Of a DNA stretch of 37,135 bases, positions 1-6,429 are shown piece after piece; position 1 is the first letter of the stretch, and each line of letters begins with the position of its first letter. The translations under genes were made by a program, and so were the position numbers. Below the pieces are notes generated by a model, which had not been told where the DNA came from, did no database searches, and worked only from the letters and a program-made list of their open reading frames with translations. This DNA comes from an uncultured bacterium (GTDB lineage: Bacteria; Actinomycetota; Coriobacteriia; Coriobacteriales; Eggerthellaceae), in assembly GCA_905215035.1 (NCBI GenBank), contig CAJMOJ010000009.1, forward strand, positions 1 through 37,135, written 5' to 3'.

Positions 1-1
1 A

Positions 2-112
2 AATCTTTTTAAACGACTTATCCCTCCTATTGGAGGAATGATCGATATCACGCCAATCATCGCTTTACTTGTATTACAATTCGGAGTACGGTTTCTTGTC
101 ATGTTGTTTTAG
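2..112 (+). CDS. YggT family membrane protein (3' end only)
   Basis: Only the last 36 codons lie in the window, in the frame that ends at TAG 110-112. The visible peptide contains PPIGGMIDITPIIALLVLQF and ends RFLVMLF. The P-x-x-GG-x-DxxP-hydrophobic pattern is typical of the second half of YggT-family repeats, so this should be the C-terminal membrane segment of a small integral membrane protein. In Gram-positive bacteria YggT genes commonly sit between the dcw cluster (sepF) and divIVA, and the next gene here is divIVA. The role in the family is poorly defined, with links to osmotic tolerance and division-site context. The start and N-terminus lie outside the window. Confidence 0.8.
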   Translation, partial: NLFKRLIPPIGGMIDITPIIALLVLQFGVRFLVMLF

Positions 113-136
113 TAGCACACTGTCGTGGTAAGCCGT

Positions 137-176
137 TATAATAACCATACAAACAGACGCAGCACGTCGTGCGTCT
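137..176 (+). promoter_or_regulatory. Candidate divIVA promoter -10 and leader stem-loop
   Basis: A perfect TATAAT lies at 137-142, with no convincing -35 about 17 bases upstream. If used, transcription would begin near 149. A 7-bp perfect inverted repeat, AGACGCA (155-161) and TGCGTCT (170-176), would then sit at the extreme 5' end of the divIVA mRNA with an 8-base loop. No T-tract follows, so it is not an ordinary terminator. The promoter call is an inference; the inverted repeat is directly visible. Confidence 0.4.
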
Positions 177-211
177 ATTAGGCCAGCAAACGCACTATAA
201 AGGGGAGAATT

Positions 212-1009
212 ATGGCAATTACGTCAACTGATATCCAAGAGCAGAGCTTTAAAATTGAACGTCGTGGGTATGACGTTGATGAAGTAGACGTTTTTCTGGA
301 GCATGTTGCTTCTGAAATTGATCAATTAAACAATGAGATTGCCTCATTGCGTACTCAGTTGGCCGAGGCAAAACAAGCTGCTAAAAAACAGGCTGCTACG
401 CCAGCTCCCGCCACCGCATCCAAAGAGGCTCCTGCTTCCAAGGGTGAAGATGGCGTTGCAATTGCTCAGAAAGATGCTCGCATTGCTGAACTTGAGGCAC
501 GCGTTCGTGAGCGCAAAAATGAAGATGCTGCAATTGCTCAAGCACTCATTGTTGCTCAACGTACGGGTGATGAGCTTGTTTCCAAAGCAAAGGCTGATGC
601 TGAGCAGACACGCATGAATGCTGAGGAAGAAGCACGTCGCATTCTTGATAAGGCAAATGCTGAGAAACAGCGCATTATTGATAACATCAATGAGCTCAAT
701 GAAGCACGCGCAGATGTGCGCATTCAATATCAGGATTTACTCAAAGAATTCATTGCGTCTGCAACTAAGCGTTTAACCGAAATTGGTGGTGACGCAAACG
801 GGGCTCCTTTGTTCGTTGCTGCAGAAGTTTCTGATGAGACTGCTCCTAGTGCAACGTATGTTCCTTCTACACCAACCGCTACTTATACCACACCTACCGT
901 TTCTTCAGTCGTTTCTAATCCTGCCACTCCAAAGCCAAGTGTTGCATCTAAGGATCTTTCTGGTTTTGGAGACGCTGATGATACGTTTGCTTTCGACGAA
1001 ATTGATTAG
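212..1009 (+). CDS. divIVA: DivIVA-domain cell-division/polar growth protein
   Basis: The 265-residue protein begins with the DivIVA lipid-binding module (about residues 1-60: IERRGYDVDEVDVFLEHVA), which binds negatively curved membrane at poles and septa. A Lys/Ala/Pro-rich linker (about 50-85) follows, then a long coiled coil (about 85-195) rich in Ala, Glu, Arg and Lys. The tail is Thr/Pro/Ser/Val-rich and ends in an acidic stretch (GDADDTFAFDEID). The ATG at 212 has AGGGGAG at 201-207. It follows a YggT gene, the usual actinobacterial and firmicute neighbourhood. In Actinobacteria DivIVA (Wag31) organises polar wall growth, and the same role is inferred here. The variable linker and tail make partner proteins unpredictable from sequence. 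Confidence 0.93.
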   Translation: MAITSTDIQEQSFKIERRGYDVDEVDVFLEHVASEIDQLNNEIASLRTQLAEAKQAAKKQAATPAPATASKEAPASKGEDGVAIAQKDARIAELEARVRERKNEDAAIAQALIVAQRTGDELVSKAKADAEQTRMNAEEEARRILDKANAEKQRIIDNINELNEARADVRIQYQDLLKEFIASATKRLTEIGGDANGAPLFVAAEVSDETAPSATYVPSTPTATYTTPTVSSVVSNPATPKPSVASKDLSGFGDADDTFAFDEID

Positions 1010-1035
1010 TACGTATTTTTGAGATGTTTTAGCGT

Positions 1036-1323
1036 ATGGCAACTACTCTTGCAGTGCACGTCACGCCTCGTTCGGGGCGTGACGCTATTTTAGGTCTTAA
1101 AACTGATAGTGTGGGTAAAATCGAGGTACATGTTTGTGTAACTGCCCCTCCTGATGGAGGCAAGGCAACTAAGGCTGTGGTTGCTCTTATTGCCAAAGCT
1201 CTTTCGTGCCCTAAATCAAAAATTGATGTGGTTCGAGGCATGACCTCGCGTCATAAATTGCTTGCAGTTCCTGTAAGTGAGCAAGCCTTACAGAATTGGA
1301 TTGAACAACTGGTGTGGTTGTAA
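1036..1323 (+). CDS. DUF167 (YggU) family protein
   Basis: A 95-residue protein with the full DUF167 pattern: an N-terminal VHVTPRSGRDAI strand, then VHVCVTAPPDGGKATKAVVALIAKAL, then a VVRGMTSRHKLL segment. The family has a known fold but no established reaction. It often lies near yggT, divIVA or proC, as here. The gap from divIVA is only 26 bases and there is no strong Shine-Dalgarno before ATG 1036, so co-transcription and translational coupling with divIVA are likely. Length is normal for the family. Confidence 0.85.
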   Translation: MATTLAVHVTPRSGRDAILGLKTDSVGKIEVHVCVTAPPDGGKATKAVVALIAKALSCPKSKIDVVRGMTSRHKLLAVPVSEQALQNWIEQLVWL

Positions 1324-1349
1324 ATCAAAGGTAGATCAAAAAAAGAAAA

Positions 1350-1692
1350 AAGAGCGAGTCTATAAGCCGGGTTCTGTGATCGGCAATCATTTATCTCGAT
1401 TCTGCATCACTGCAAAACTCTAGCACGCAACCCGAACACGCGGAAAGGCGACCGCATGGTGTTCCTATTTGCGCTTGCTTCAGATGGGGTTTACCAAGCT
1501 GTCTTGTTACCAAGACACTGGTGCGCTCTTACCGCACCGTTTCAGCTTTTCTCTTTCTACTACAAGAAAGGGAGTTTTCTTTTCTGTGGCACTATCCGTC
1601 GGATCACTCCGCCCAGCTGTTAGCTGGCATCTTGCCTTTTGAAGCCCGGACTTTCCTCACGTTTGCACGCGCGATTGCCCGACTCGCTCCTG
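1350..1692 (-). ncRNA. rnpB: RNase P RNA (M1 RNA, type A-like)
   Basis: On the minus strand the RNA starts near 1690 and ends near 1351. The ends form a 9-bp P1 helix: GAGCGAGTC (RNA 5' end, complement of 1681-1689 read on the minus strand) pairs with the 3' end at 1352-1360. The universal GAGGAAAGTCCGGGCT block is the complement of 1643-1658. The second conserved block, ACAGAACCCGGCTTATA, lies at the 3' end (complement of about 1361-1377). The GGTAAGAGCGCACC element is the complement of about 1519-1532. These are diagnostic for the ribozyme subunit of RNase P, which removes 5' leaders from pre-tRNAs. A TAGAAT -10 box on the minus strand (1696-1701) fits a start at about 1690. A U-rich stretch past the 3' end (1331-1350) could serve as terminator. 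The exact ends are estimates. Confidence 0.96.
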
Positions 1693-1759
1693 TGGTATTC
1701 TAGCAAACAAAATGCCTTTGCGCGCTTGTTGTTTTAATAAATGAAAGAGGTCGTTGGTA

Positions 1760-2485
1760 ATGGCATGTTGTTTAATTGTGGGAGCGGCGCCCTCTGAACA
1801 TAAAGGACTTGATTATATTCTTGAACATGGTGCCCTTGATTGCGTTATTGCTGTCGATGGAGGATACGCTGCTTTGATGGCACGCAACAGAGAACCTGAT
1901 GTAATTGCAGGTGATTTTGATTCACTTGGCTTTGTTCCGCCTCATGCCCAAACACCATTTGATACTCATAAGGATTTTACTGATCTCGATTGGGCGCTTC
2001 AGTACGCTCATGAGCATGAGTATGATGATGTAATTTTGGTAGATGCGCTTTCGGGGAGACTTGATCATTCATTAGGAAACCTTGATCTTATGGTTCATAT
2101 GACTGCCTGCGGGATGCGAGTGTGGGGTATTACTGATTCTGAAGTGGTTCTTGCCCTGCTTGCTCCAGGTGAGTATTCCAGCGTGTGTTTTGCACCTGGA
2201 GGAAAAGGGGTGGTCTCGGTGATGCCTCATTCCGATGTACAATGCGGCGTGACTGAGACGGGATTTGAATATGGACTTGATCATGCTGACCAAACCAATA
2301 TGTGCCTGTGGGGAATTTCCAATGAGCTTATAGGGCATGAAGCATGTGTGTCGCTTGAAGCGGGGAGTGTTTGGGTTTTTGCTCCCTTGGAGTCTTTGGG
2401 TCTTATTCGGTACGGAAAAGAAAAAATCTGTGCTCCAGGCAAGTACGATTCTTTACATGCATCCGAAAATAATCAAGGATTATAA
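1760..2485 (+). CDS. thiN: Thiamine pyrophosphokinase
   Basis: The enzyme transfers pyrophosphate from ATP to thiamine to give thiamine diphosphate. The N-terminal half shows the family signature: GAAPS, then VIAVDGGYAAL, PDVIAGDFDSL, and the acidic DFTDLDWAL segment. The SGRLDHSLGNLDL block follows and contributes to the active site. The C-terminal half is the beta-rich thiamine-binding domain. I chose ATG 1760 (241 residues) because AAAGAGG at 1744-1750 lies 9 bases upstream. An in-frame TTG at 1754 would be only 3 bases from that site. The gene diverges from rnpB and precedes the TPP riboswitch-thiC unit, placing it in a thiamine block. The symbol could also be written tpk. Confidence 0.92.
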   Translation: MACCLIVGAAPSEHKGLDYILEHGALDCVIAVDGGYAALMARNREPDVIAGDFDSLGFVPPHAQTPFDTHKDFTDLDWALQYAHEHEYDDVILVDALSGRLDHSLGNLDLMVHMTACGMRVWGITDSEVVLALLAPGEYSSVCFAPGGKGVVSVMPHSDVQCGVTETGFEYGLDHADQTNMCLWGISNELIGHEACVSLEAGSVWVFAPLESLGLIRYGKEKICAPGKYDSLHASENNQGL

Positions 2486-2508
2486 CTGGTATAGAGTGCG
2501 AGAACCGC

Positions 2509-2514
2509 TACACT
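2509..2514 (+). promoter_or_regulatory. Candidate thiC promoter -10 (TACACT)
   Basis: TACACT at 2509-2514 would place the transcription start near 2521, just before the TPP aptamer, which is where a riboswitch leader should begin. No good -35 hexamer is visible, so this is a weak call supported mainly by position. Confidence 0.35.
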
Positions 2515-2523
2515 GAGAAATGT

Positions 2524-2618
2524 CTACATACTGGGGAGCTTAGATGCTGAGAGGAAGCGCGTGAAGGCGTGTTTCGACCCATAGAACCTGTCTGGATAAT
2601 GCCAACGAAGGAAGTGAG
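2524..2618 (+). promoter_or_regulatory. TPP riboswitch (THI element)
   Basis: The conserved aptamer blocks are present in order: GGGGAGC (2533-2539), GCTGAGAGG (2546-2554), a variable arm, ACCC (2577-2580), GAACCTG (2584-2590), and TCTGGATAATGCCAACGAAGG (2591-2611). TPP binding folds this RNA and lowers expression of the downstream gene. The only ribosome-binding sequence for thiC, AAGGAAG (about 2608-2614), is the 3' edge of the aptamer itself. No terminator stem with a T-run follows before ATG 2625. Control is therefore probably at translation initiation, by hiding the Shine-Dalgarno when TPP is bound. Confidence 0.95.
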
Positions 2619-2624
2619 TCATAT

Positions 2625-3932
2625 ATGACTATGACGCAAATTGATGCTGCGCGTGCAGGAATAATCACACCGCAAATGGAGTGTGTTGCTGAAAAAGAGA
2701 AGCGTGATCCTGAATGGATACGGGCTCGTGTGGCAACAGGAACAATTGCAATTCCTGCCAACATTAATCATACGGCTTTAAGCCCTGAGGGTGTGGGTGA
2801 GGGCCTTCGTACCAAAGTTAATGTAAATCTTGGAATTTCGGGTGATCTGATTGATCCCGAGGTTGAATATGAGAAGGTTCGTGTTGCTCTCGAATTGGGC
2901 GCTGAGGGCATCATGGATCTTTCGAATCATGGTAAAACACGTGAATTTAGACAAAATCTCATCGCTATGAGTCCTGCCATGATTGGTACGGTGCCTATGT
3001 ATGATGCGATTGGGTATTTGGAAAAACCGCTGATCACTATTACTAAAGATGATTTTTTGGATGTTGTGCGTGCTCATGCAGAAGATGGTGTTGATTTTGT
3101 CACAATTCATGCTGGCATGAATAGAAAGACTATCGATTCATTTAAAGAGACAGGCCGTTTAACCAATATTGTTTCGCGTGGCGGCTCTCTGATTTTTGCA
3201 TGGATGGAAGCAACTGGTAATGAAAACCCGTTTTTCGAATATTACGATGAGGTGCTTGAAATCCTGCATGACTATGATGTCACGATTTCTCTTGGAGATG
3301 CCATGCGTCCGGGGTCAACGTTTGATGCCACTGATGCAGCACAAATAACTGAGCTAGTCGAGCTTGGCAAGCTTACCAAGCGCGCTTGGGATGCGGGTGT
3401 TCAGGTCATGGTAGAAGGACCGGGACATATGGCGCTTGATGAGATTGCGGCCAACATGAAATTCCAAAAACGACTTTGTCACAATGCGCCGTTTTATGTG
3501 TTAGGCCCTTTGGTGACTGACATTGCTCCTGGTTATGATCATATTACGGCGGCAATTGGGGGAACCGTAGCGGCTGCAAGCGGCGCTGACTTTTTGTGTT
3601 ATGTCACACCTGCCGAGCACCTACGCTTACCGGATGTAAGCGATGTTCGTGAGGGCCTTGTGGCAACAAAGATTGCAGCGCATGCGGCGGATATGGTTAA
3701 GGGTGTTCCTGGAGCGCGCGAACGGGATAATCGCATGAGCGATGCTCGTCGTCGTGTTGATTGGGAGGAGATGTTTGCACTCTCGCTTGATCCGGCTAAG
3801 GCACGCGAGTATTTTGAATCCGCTCCACCTTCGAATGAGGGAACCTGCACGATGTGCGGCAAGATGTGTGCTGTACGTACCGTAAATACCATCATGGATG
3901 GTTTGACTATTGATCTAGGTAATGAATACTAG
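2625..3932 (+). CDS. thiC: Phosphomethylpyrimidine synthase ThiC
   Basis: This radical SAM enzyme converts aminoimidazole ribotide to HMP phosphate, the pyrimidine half of thiamine. The 435-residue protein has the ThiC core: IPANINH, KVNVNLGISGD, GAEGIMDLSNHG, GTVPMYDAIG, DFVTIHAGMNR, SLGDAMRPGS, VMVEGPGHM and LGPLVTDIAPGYDHI. The C-terminal cluster-binding motif is C408-x2-C411-x3-C415 (CTMCGKMC). That is one residue shorter than the CX2CX4C of the E. coli-type enzyme. The short form without the N-terminal extension of proteobacterial ThiC is normal for clostridial and archaeal-type proteins. ATG 2625 is placed by AAGGAAG ending at about 2614. A second ATG at 2631 is possible. Expression is under the TPP riboswitch directly upstream. 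Confidence 0.96.
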   Translation: MTMTQIDAARAGIITPQMECVAEKEKRDPEWIRARVATGTIAIPANINHTALSPEGVGEGLRTKVNVNLGISGDLIDPEVEYEKVRVALELGAEGIMDLSNHGKTREFRQNLIAMSPAMIGTVPMYDAIGYLEKPLITITKDDFLDVVRAHAEDGVDFVTIHAGMNRKTIDSFKETGRLTNIVSRGGSLIFAWMEATGNENPFFEYYDEVLEILHDYDVTISLGDAMRPGSTFDATDAAQITELVELGKLTKRAWDAGVQVMVEGPGHMALDEIAANMKFQKRLCHNAPFYVLGPLVTDIAPGYDHITAAIGGTVAAASGADFLCYVTPAEHLRLPDVSDVREGLVATKIAAHAADMVKGVPGARERDNRMSDARRRVDWEEMFALSLDPAKAREYFESAPPSNEGTCTMCGKMCAVRTVNTIMDGLTIDLGNEY

Positions 3933-3974
3933 TGCATTTTGCAAACATCAATACGCCTAAAAGATGTCAATATG

Positions 3975-4087
3975 AACTACTGCATTTAAACTACTGTATT
4001 TTGACTACTGTATTTGACCCGCTATATATGAGCTGCTCTCTATAAGTGATCTCTAGATCCCTATGAATTTCTAGATCCCTATGAATT
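3975..4087. repeat. Two clusters of short tandem repeats between thiC and thiM
   Basis: The 177-base thiC-thiM gap holds two tandem arrays. The first has three copies of ACTACTG(C/T)ATTT with an exact 14-base period, starting at 3976, 3990 and 4004. The second is a perfect 18-base tandem duplication at 4052-4069 and 4070-4087 (TCTAGATCCCTATGAATT). No long reading frame or terminator is seen. The thiM ribosome-binding site follows directly. Confidence 0.85.
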
Positions 4088-4109
4088 ACTAATAAACAAG
4101 GAGTTATAT

Positions 4110-4943
4110 ATGACAACGCCTACGATTACTCACATAGCTGAGGTTTTATCTTCGATTCGCGAAACCGCTCCCTTGGTGCACTGTATGACCAATTATGTAA
4201 CCGTTAATGATTGCGCAAATGTAGTATTGGGTGTTGGTGCAAGTCCGATTATGAGCGATGAGGTGGATGAGGTTGCTGAGATTACCTCAATCTGCAATGC
4301 CTTGGTGCTCAATATTGGGACGCTTCACAAGGGCAGCATTGCTGCTGATAAAGTTGCGCAGAGGCGTGCTGCTGAACTGGACCATCCTATCGTTTTAGAT
4401 CCGGTAGGTGCAGGCGCTTCAACGCTCCGTACGCAAACCGCACTTGAGTTGCTCGAACCAAAAACGCTTTCGATTGTCCGAGGTAATATGTCTGAGATTA
4501 AGGCGCTTGCAGGAAAATCAGCACATACGCGCGGCGTTGATGTTGATCCAGCGGATCAAACTACTGAGGAGAATGTGCGCGCTCAAGCAGAGTTTGCCCG
4601 TGCGTGTGCTGCTTCATTTGGTGCCGTGGTAGCCATTACAGGCGTGATCGATATTGTGTCTGATGGTAAGGTTATGTTTGCTATCCGCAACGGATGCGCT
4701 GAGATGGGAACAATTACCGGAACGGGATGTATGCTTTCAGCTCTTTTAGGTGCATGTGTTGCGTCAGCTAACCCTCTTGAAGCGGCTTTGGCTGGAGTTA
4801 CCGCAATGGGTGTTGCAGGTGAGATAGCCTCAGAAAAAACAGCGGGGGCGGGAAATGGTACCTTTAGGATGCATCTTCTTGATGCACTCTCGACACTCAC
4901 GCCTGAAACGCTTGCGAATCGTGCTCGTATTGAGCAATTTTAG
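4110..4943 (+). CDS. thiM: Hydroxyethylthiazole kinase
   Basis: ThiM phosphorylates 4-methyl-5-(2-hydroxyethyl)thiazole (THZ), letting the cell reuse the thiazole half of thiamine. The 277-residue protein has the ribokinase-like ThiM pattern: an N-terminal PLVHCMTNYVTVNDCAN, then ASPIMSDEV, NIGTLHKGS, LDPVGAGAS, VRGNMSEI and the anion-hole GTGCMLSAL near residue 210. AAGGAG at 4098-4103 lies 6 bases before ATG 4110. It follows thiC after a repeat-containing gap with no second riboswitch. It is probably read through from thiC or has its own weak promoter. Confidence 0.95.
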   Translation: MTTPTITHIAEVLSSIRETAPLVHCMTNYVTVNDCANVVLGVGASPIMSDEVDEVAEITSICNALVLNIGTLHKGSIAADKVAQRRAAELDHPIVLDPVGAGASTLRTQTALELLEPKTLSIVRGNMSEIKALAGKSAHTRGVDVDPADQTTEENVRAQAEFARACAASFGAVVAITGVIDIVSDGKVMFAIRNGCAEMGTITGTGCMLSALLGACVASANPLEAALAGVTAMGVAGEIASEKTAGAGNGTFRMHLLDALSTLTPETLANRARIEQF

Positions 4944-4950
4944 TGCAGCT

Positions 4951-4971
4951 CCTTAACCGTTCTTATTAAGG
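4951..4971 (+). other. Small stem-loop between thiM and thiED
   Basis: CCTTAA (4951-4956) and TTAAGG (4966-4971) form a 6-bp perfect inverted repeat with a 9-base loop in the 49-base gap between thiM and thiED. No T-tract follows, so a terminator is unlikely. It could serve in mRNA processing or be incidental. Confidence 0.35.
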
Positions 4972-4992
4972 TACTATGCGAGGTATTTTACT

Positions 4993-6429
4993 ATGACAGC
5001 TCGAACTGATCTTACCCAGGCAATGCGCCTGTATGCGATTACTGATCGTGCTTATGACGCGCTTCGCCCTCTACCTGATGCCGTTGATCAGGCGATTCAA
5101 GGAGGCGCCACCTGTATTCAGTTGCGTGATAAACACATCACGCCTACTACTGAATCTGATGCACGTTTTGTTGCGCAACGATGTAAATATGCGGGTATCC
5201 CTTTTATTGTCAATGATGATGTTGAGTTGGCGTGCCGTGTTGATGCCGATGGTGTGCATGTTGGTCAAGATGATGCGTCGTGTATACAAGCCCGTGCGCT
5301 GCTTGGTGATGACAAGATTGTGGGAGTTTCAGTACACAGTGTGGAACAGGCTCGGATTGCTGAGGCACAAGGAGCTGACTATCTTGGTGTTGGAGCGCTC
5401 TTTTCAACAGATACCAAACCTGATGCAATTATAGTAAGCCCCGAAGAACTTACTCGTATTGTGAATGCTGTGTCTATTCCGGTGGTTGCCATTGGTGGAC
5501 TTAATCTTCAAACACTTGATATTCTTGAAGGAACGGGTGTCGATGGGGCAGCTGTTGTCTCTGCCGTTTTTGGTGCTGATGATGTTTCTAGTGCGACTTG
5601 TCGCCTGCGACGTAAGGTTGAACAAGTGCTGGGTAGGCGTCCCTCTGTCGTTACTATTGCCGGGTCCGATTCTTCAGGCGGAGCCGGCATTCAGGCTGAT
5701 CTCAAAACCATGGAGGCACAAAGCGTTTTTGGACAATCTGCGATTGCAGCACTTACTGCACAAAATACATTAGGAGTGTCAGGGGTACTTACGGTCGCTC
5801 CTGATTTTGTGGTAGCGCAACTAGAGGCAATTTTTGCCGATATTGTTCCTGATGCAGTAAAGATTGGGATGCTTTCTGATCCTGCTGTGGTTCACGCAGT
5901 TGCTACGGTACTTGCAACATGTCAGGCGCGCAATATCGTATTAGACCCTGTTATGGTTGCTACAAGTGGCGCGGAGCTTTCAACCTCAGCGTCAGTGCAG
6001 GCGCTTATTGATGCGCTTTTCCCGTTGGCCTGCGTGGTAACACCCAATCTCTCAGAGGCACGTGTTCTTTCTGGTTGCGAGATTGAAACTAAGCAAGATA
6101 TGGAGCAAGCGGCGCGTGCCATCATTGCGCGTGGCGCTCATGCCGTATTGATCAAGGGCGGTCATCTGGGGGATTGTGCCGATGATGTGTTAATCACTGA
6201 GTCGGGTGAGAGCTTTTGGTTCGAGGGAGCACTCATCGCCACCAATGATACACATGGAACAGGCTGTAGCTTGTCATCTGCTATTGCAAGTTATCTTGCT
6301 AAAGGGTATTCGCTTCCTTTTTCGGTTGAGCAAGCAAAAGCATACGTTGCAGGAGCACTGCGTCATGATATTCACTTAGGGCGCGGATCAGGCCCTCTTA
6401 ATCATTCATGGCGATGGGACTATACGTGA
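4993..6429 (+). CDS. thiED: ThiE-ThiD fusion: thiamine-phosphate synthase / HMP(-P) kinase
   Basis: The 478-residue protein joins two enzymes. Residues about 1-212 are ThiE, a TIM barrel that condenses HMP-PP with thiazole phosphate: YAITDR, GGATCIQLRDK, PFIVNDDVELA, ADGVHVGQDD, GADYLGVGALFSTDTK and VVAIGGL. Residues about 217-478 are ThiD, a ribokinase-like enzyme making HMP-PP: VVTIAGSDSSGGAGIQADLKT, ALTAQNTLGV, KIGMLSD, VLDPVMVATSG, TPNLSEA, VLIKGGH and NDTHGTGCSLSSAIASYLAKG. The fusion places the producer of HMP-PP on the same chain as its consumer. ATG 4993 has GCGAGG about 10 bases upstream. The last 10 bases overlap the 3' end of the oppositely oriented cca gene. Confidence 0.95.
   Translation: MTARTDLTQAMRLYAITDRAYDALRPLPDAVDQAIQGGATCIQLRDKHITPTTESDARFVAQRCKYAGIPFIVNDDVELACRVDADGVHVGQDDASCIQARALLGDDKIVGVSVHSVEQARIAEAQGADYLGVGALFSTDTKPDAIIVSPEELTRIVNAVSIPVVAIGGLNLQTLDILEGTGVDGAAVVSAVFGADDVSSATCRLRRKVEQVLGRRPSVVTIAGSDSSGGAGIQADLKTMEAQSVFGQSAIAALTAQNTLGVSGVLTVAPDFVVAQLEAIFADIVPDAVKIGMLSDPAVVHAVATVLATCQARNIVLDPVMVATSGAELSTSASVQALIDALFPLACVVTPNLSEARVLSGCEIETKQDMEQAARAIIARGAHAVLIKGGHLGDCADDVLITESGESFWFEGALIATNDTHGTGCSLSSAIASYLAKGYSLPFSVEQAKAYVAGALRHDIHLGRGSGPLNHSWRWDYT

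Noticed and set aside
1521..1703. 60-codon plus-strand open frame between yggU and the TPK gene
   Set aside because: It lies wholly inside the minus-strand RNase P RNA gene and has no protein homology or ribosome-binding site.
3975..4087. CRISPR-like array
   Set aside because: Units of 14 and 18 bases are contiguous, with no unique spacers and no cas genes nearby.
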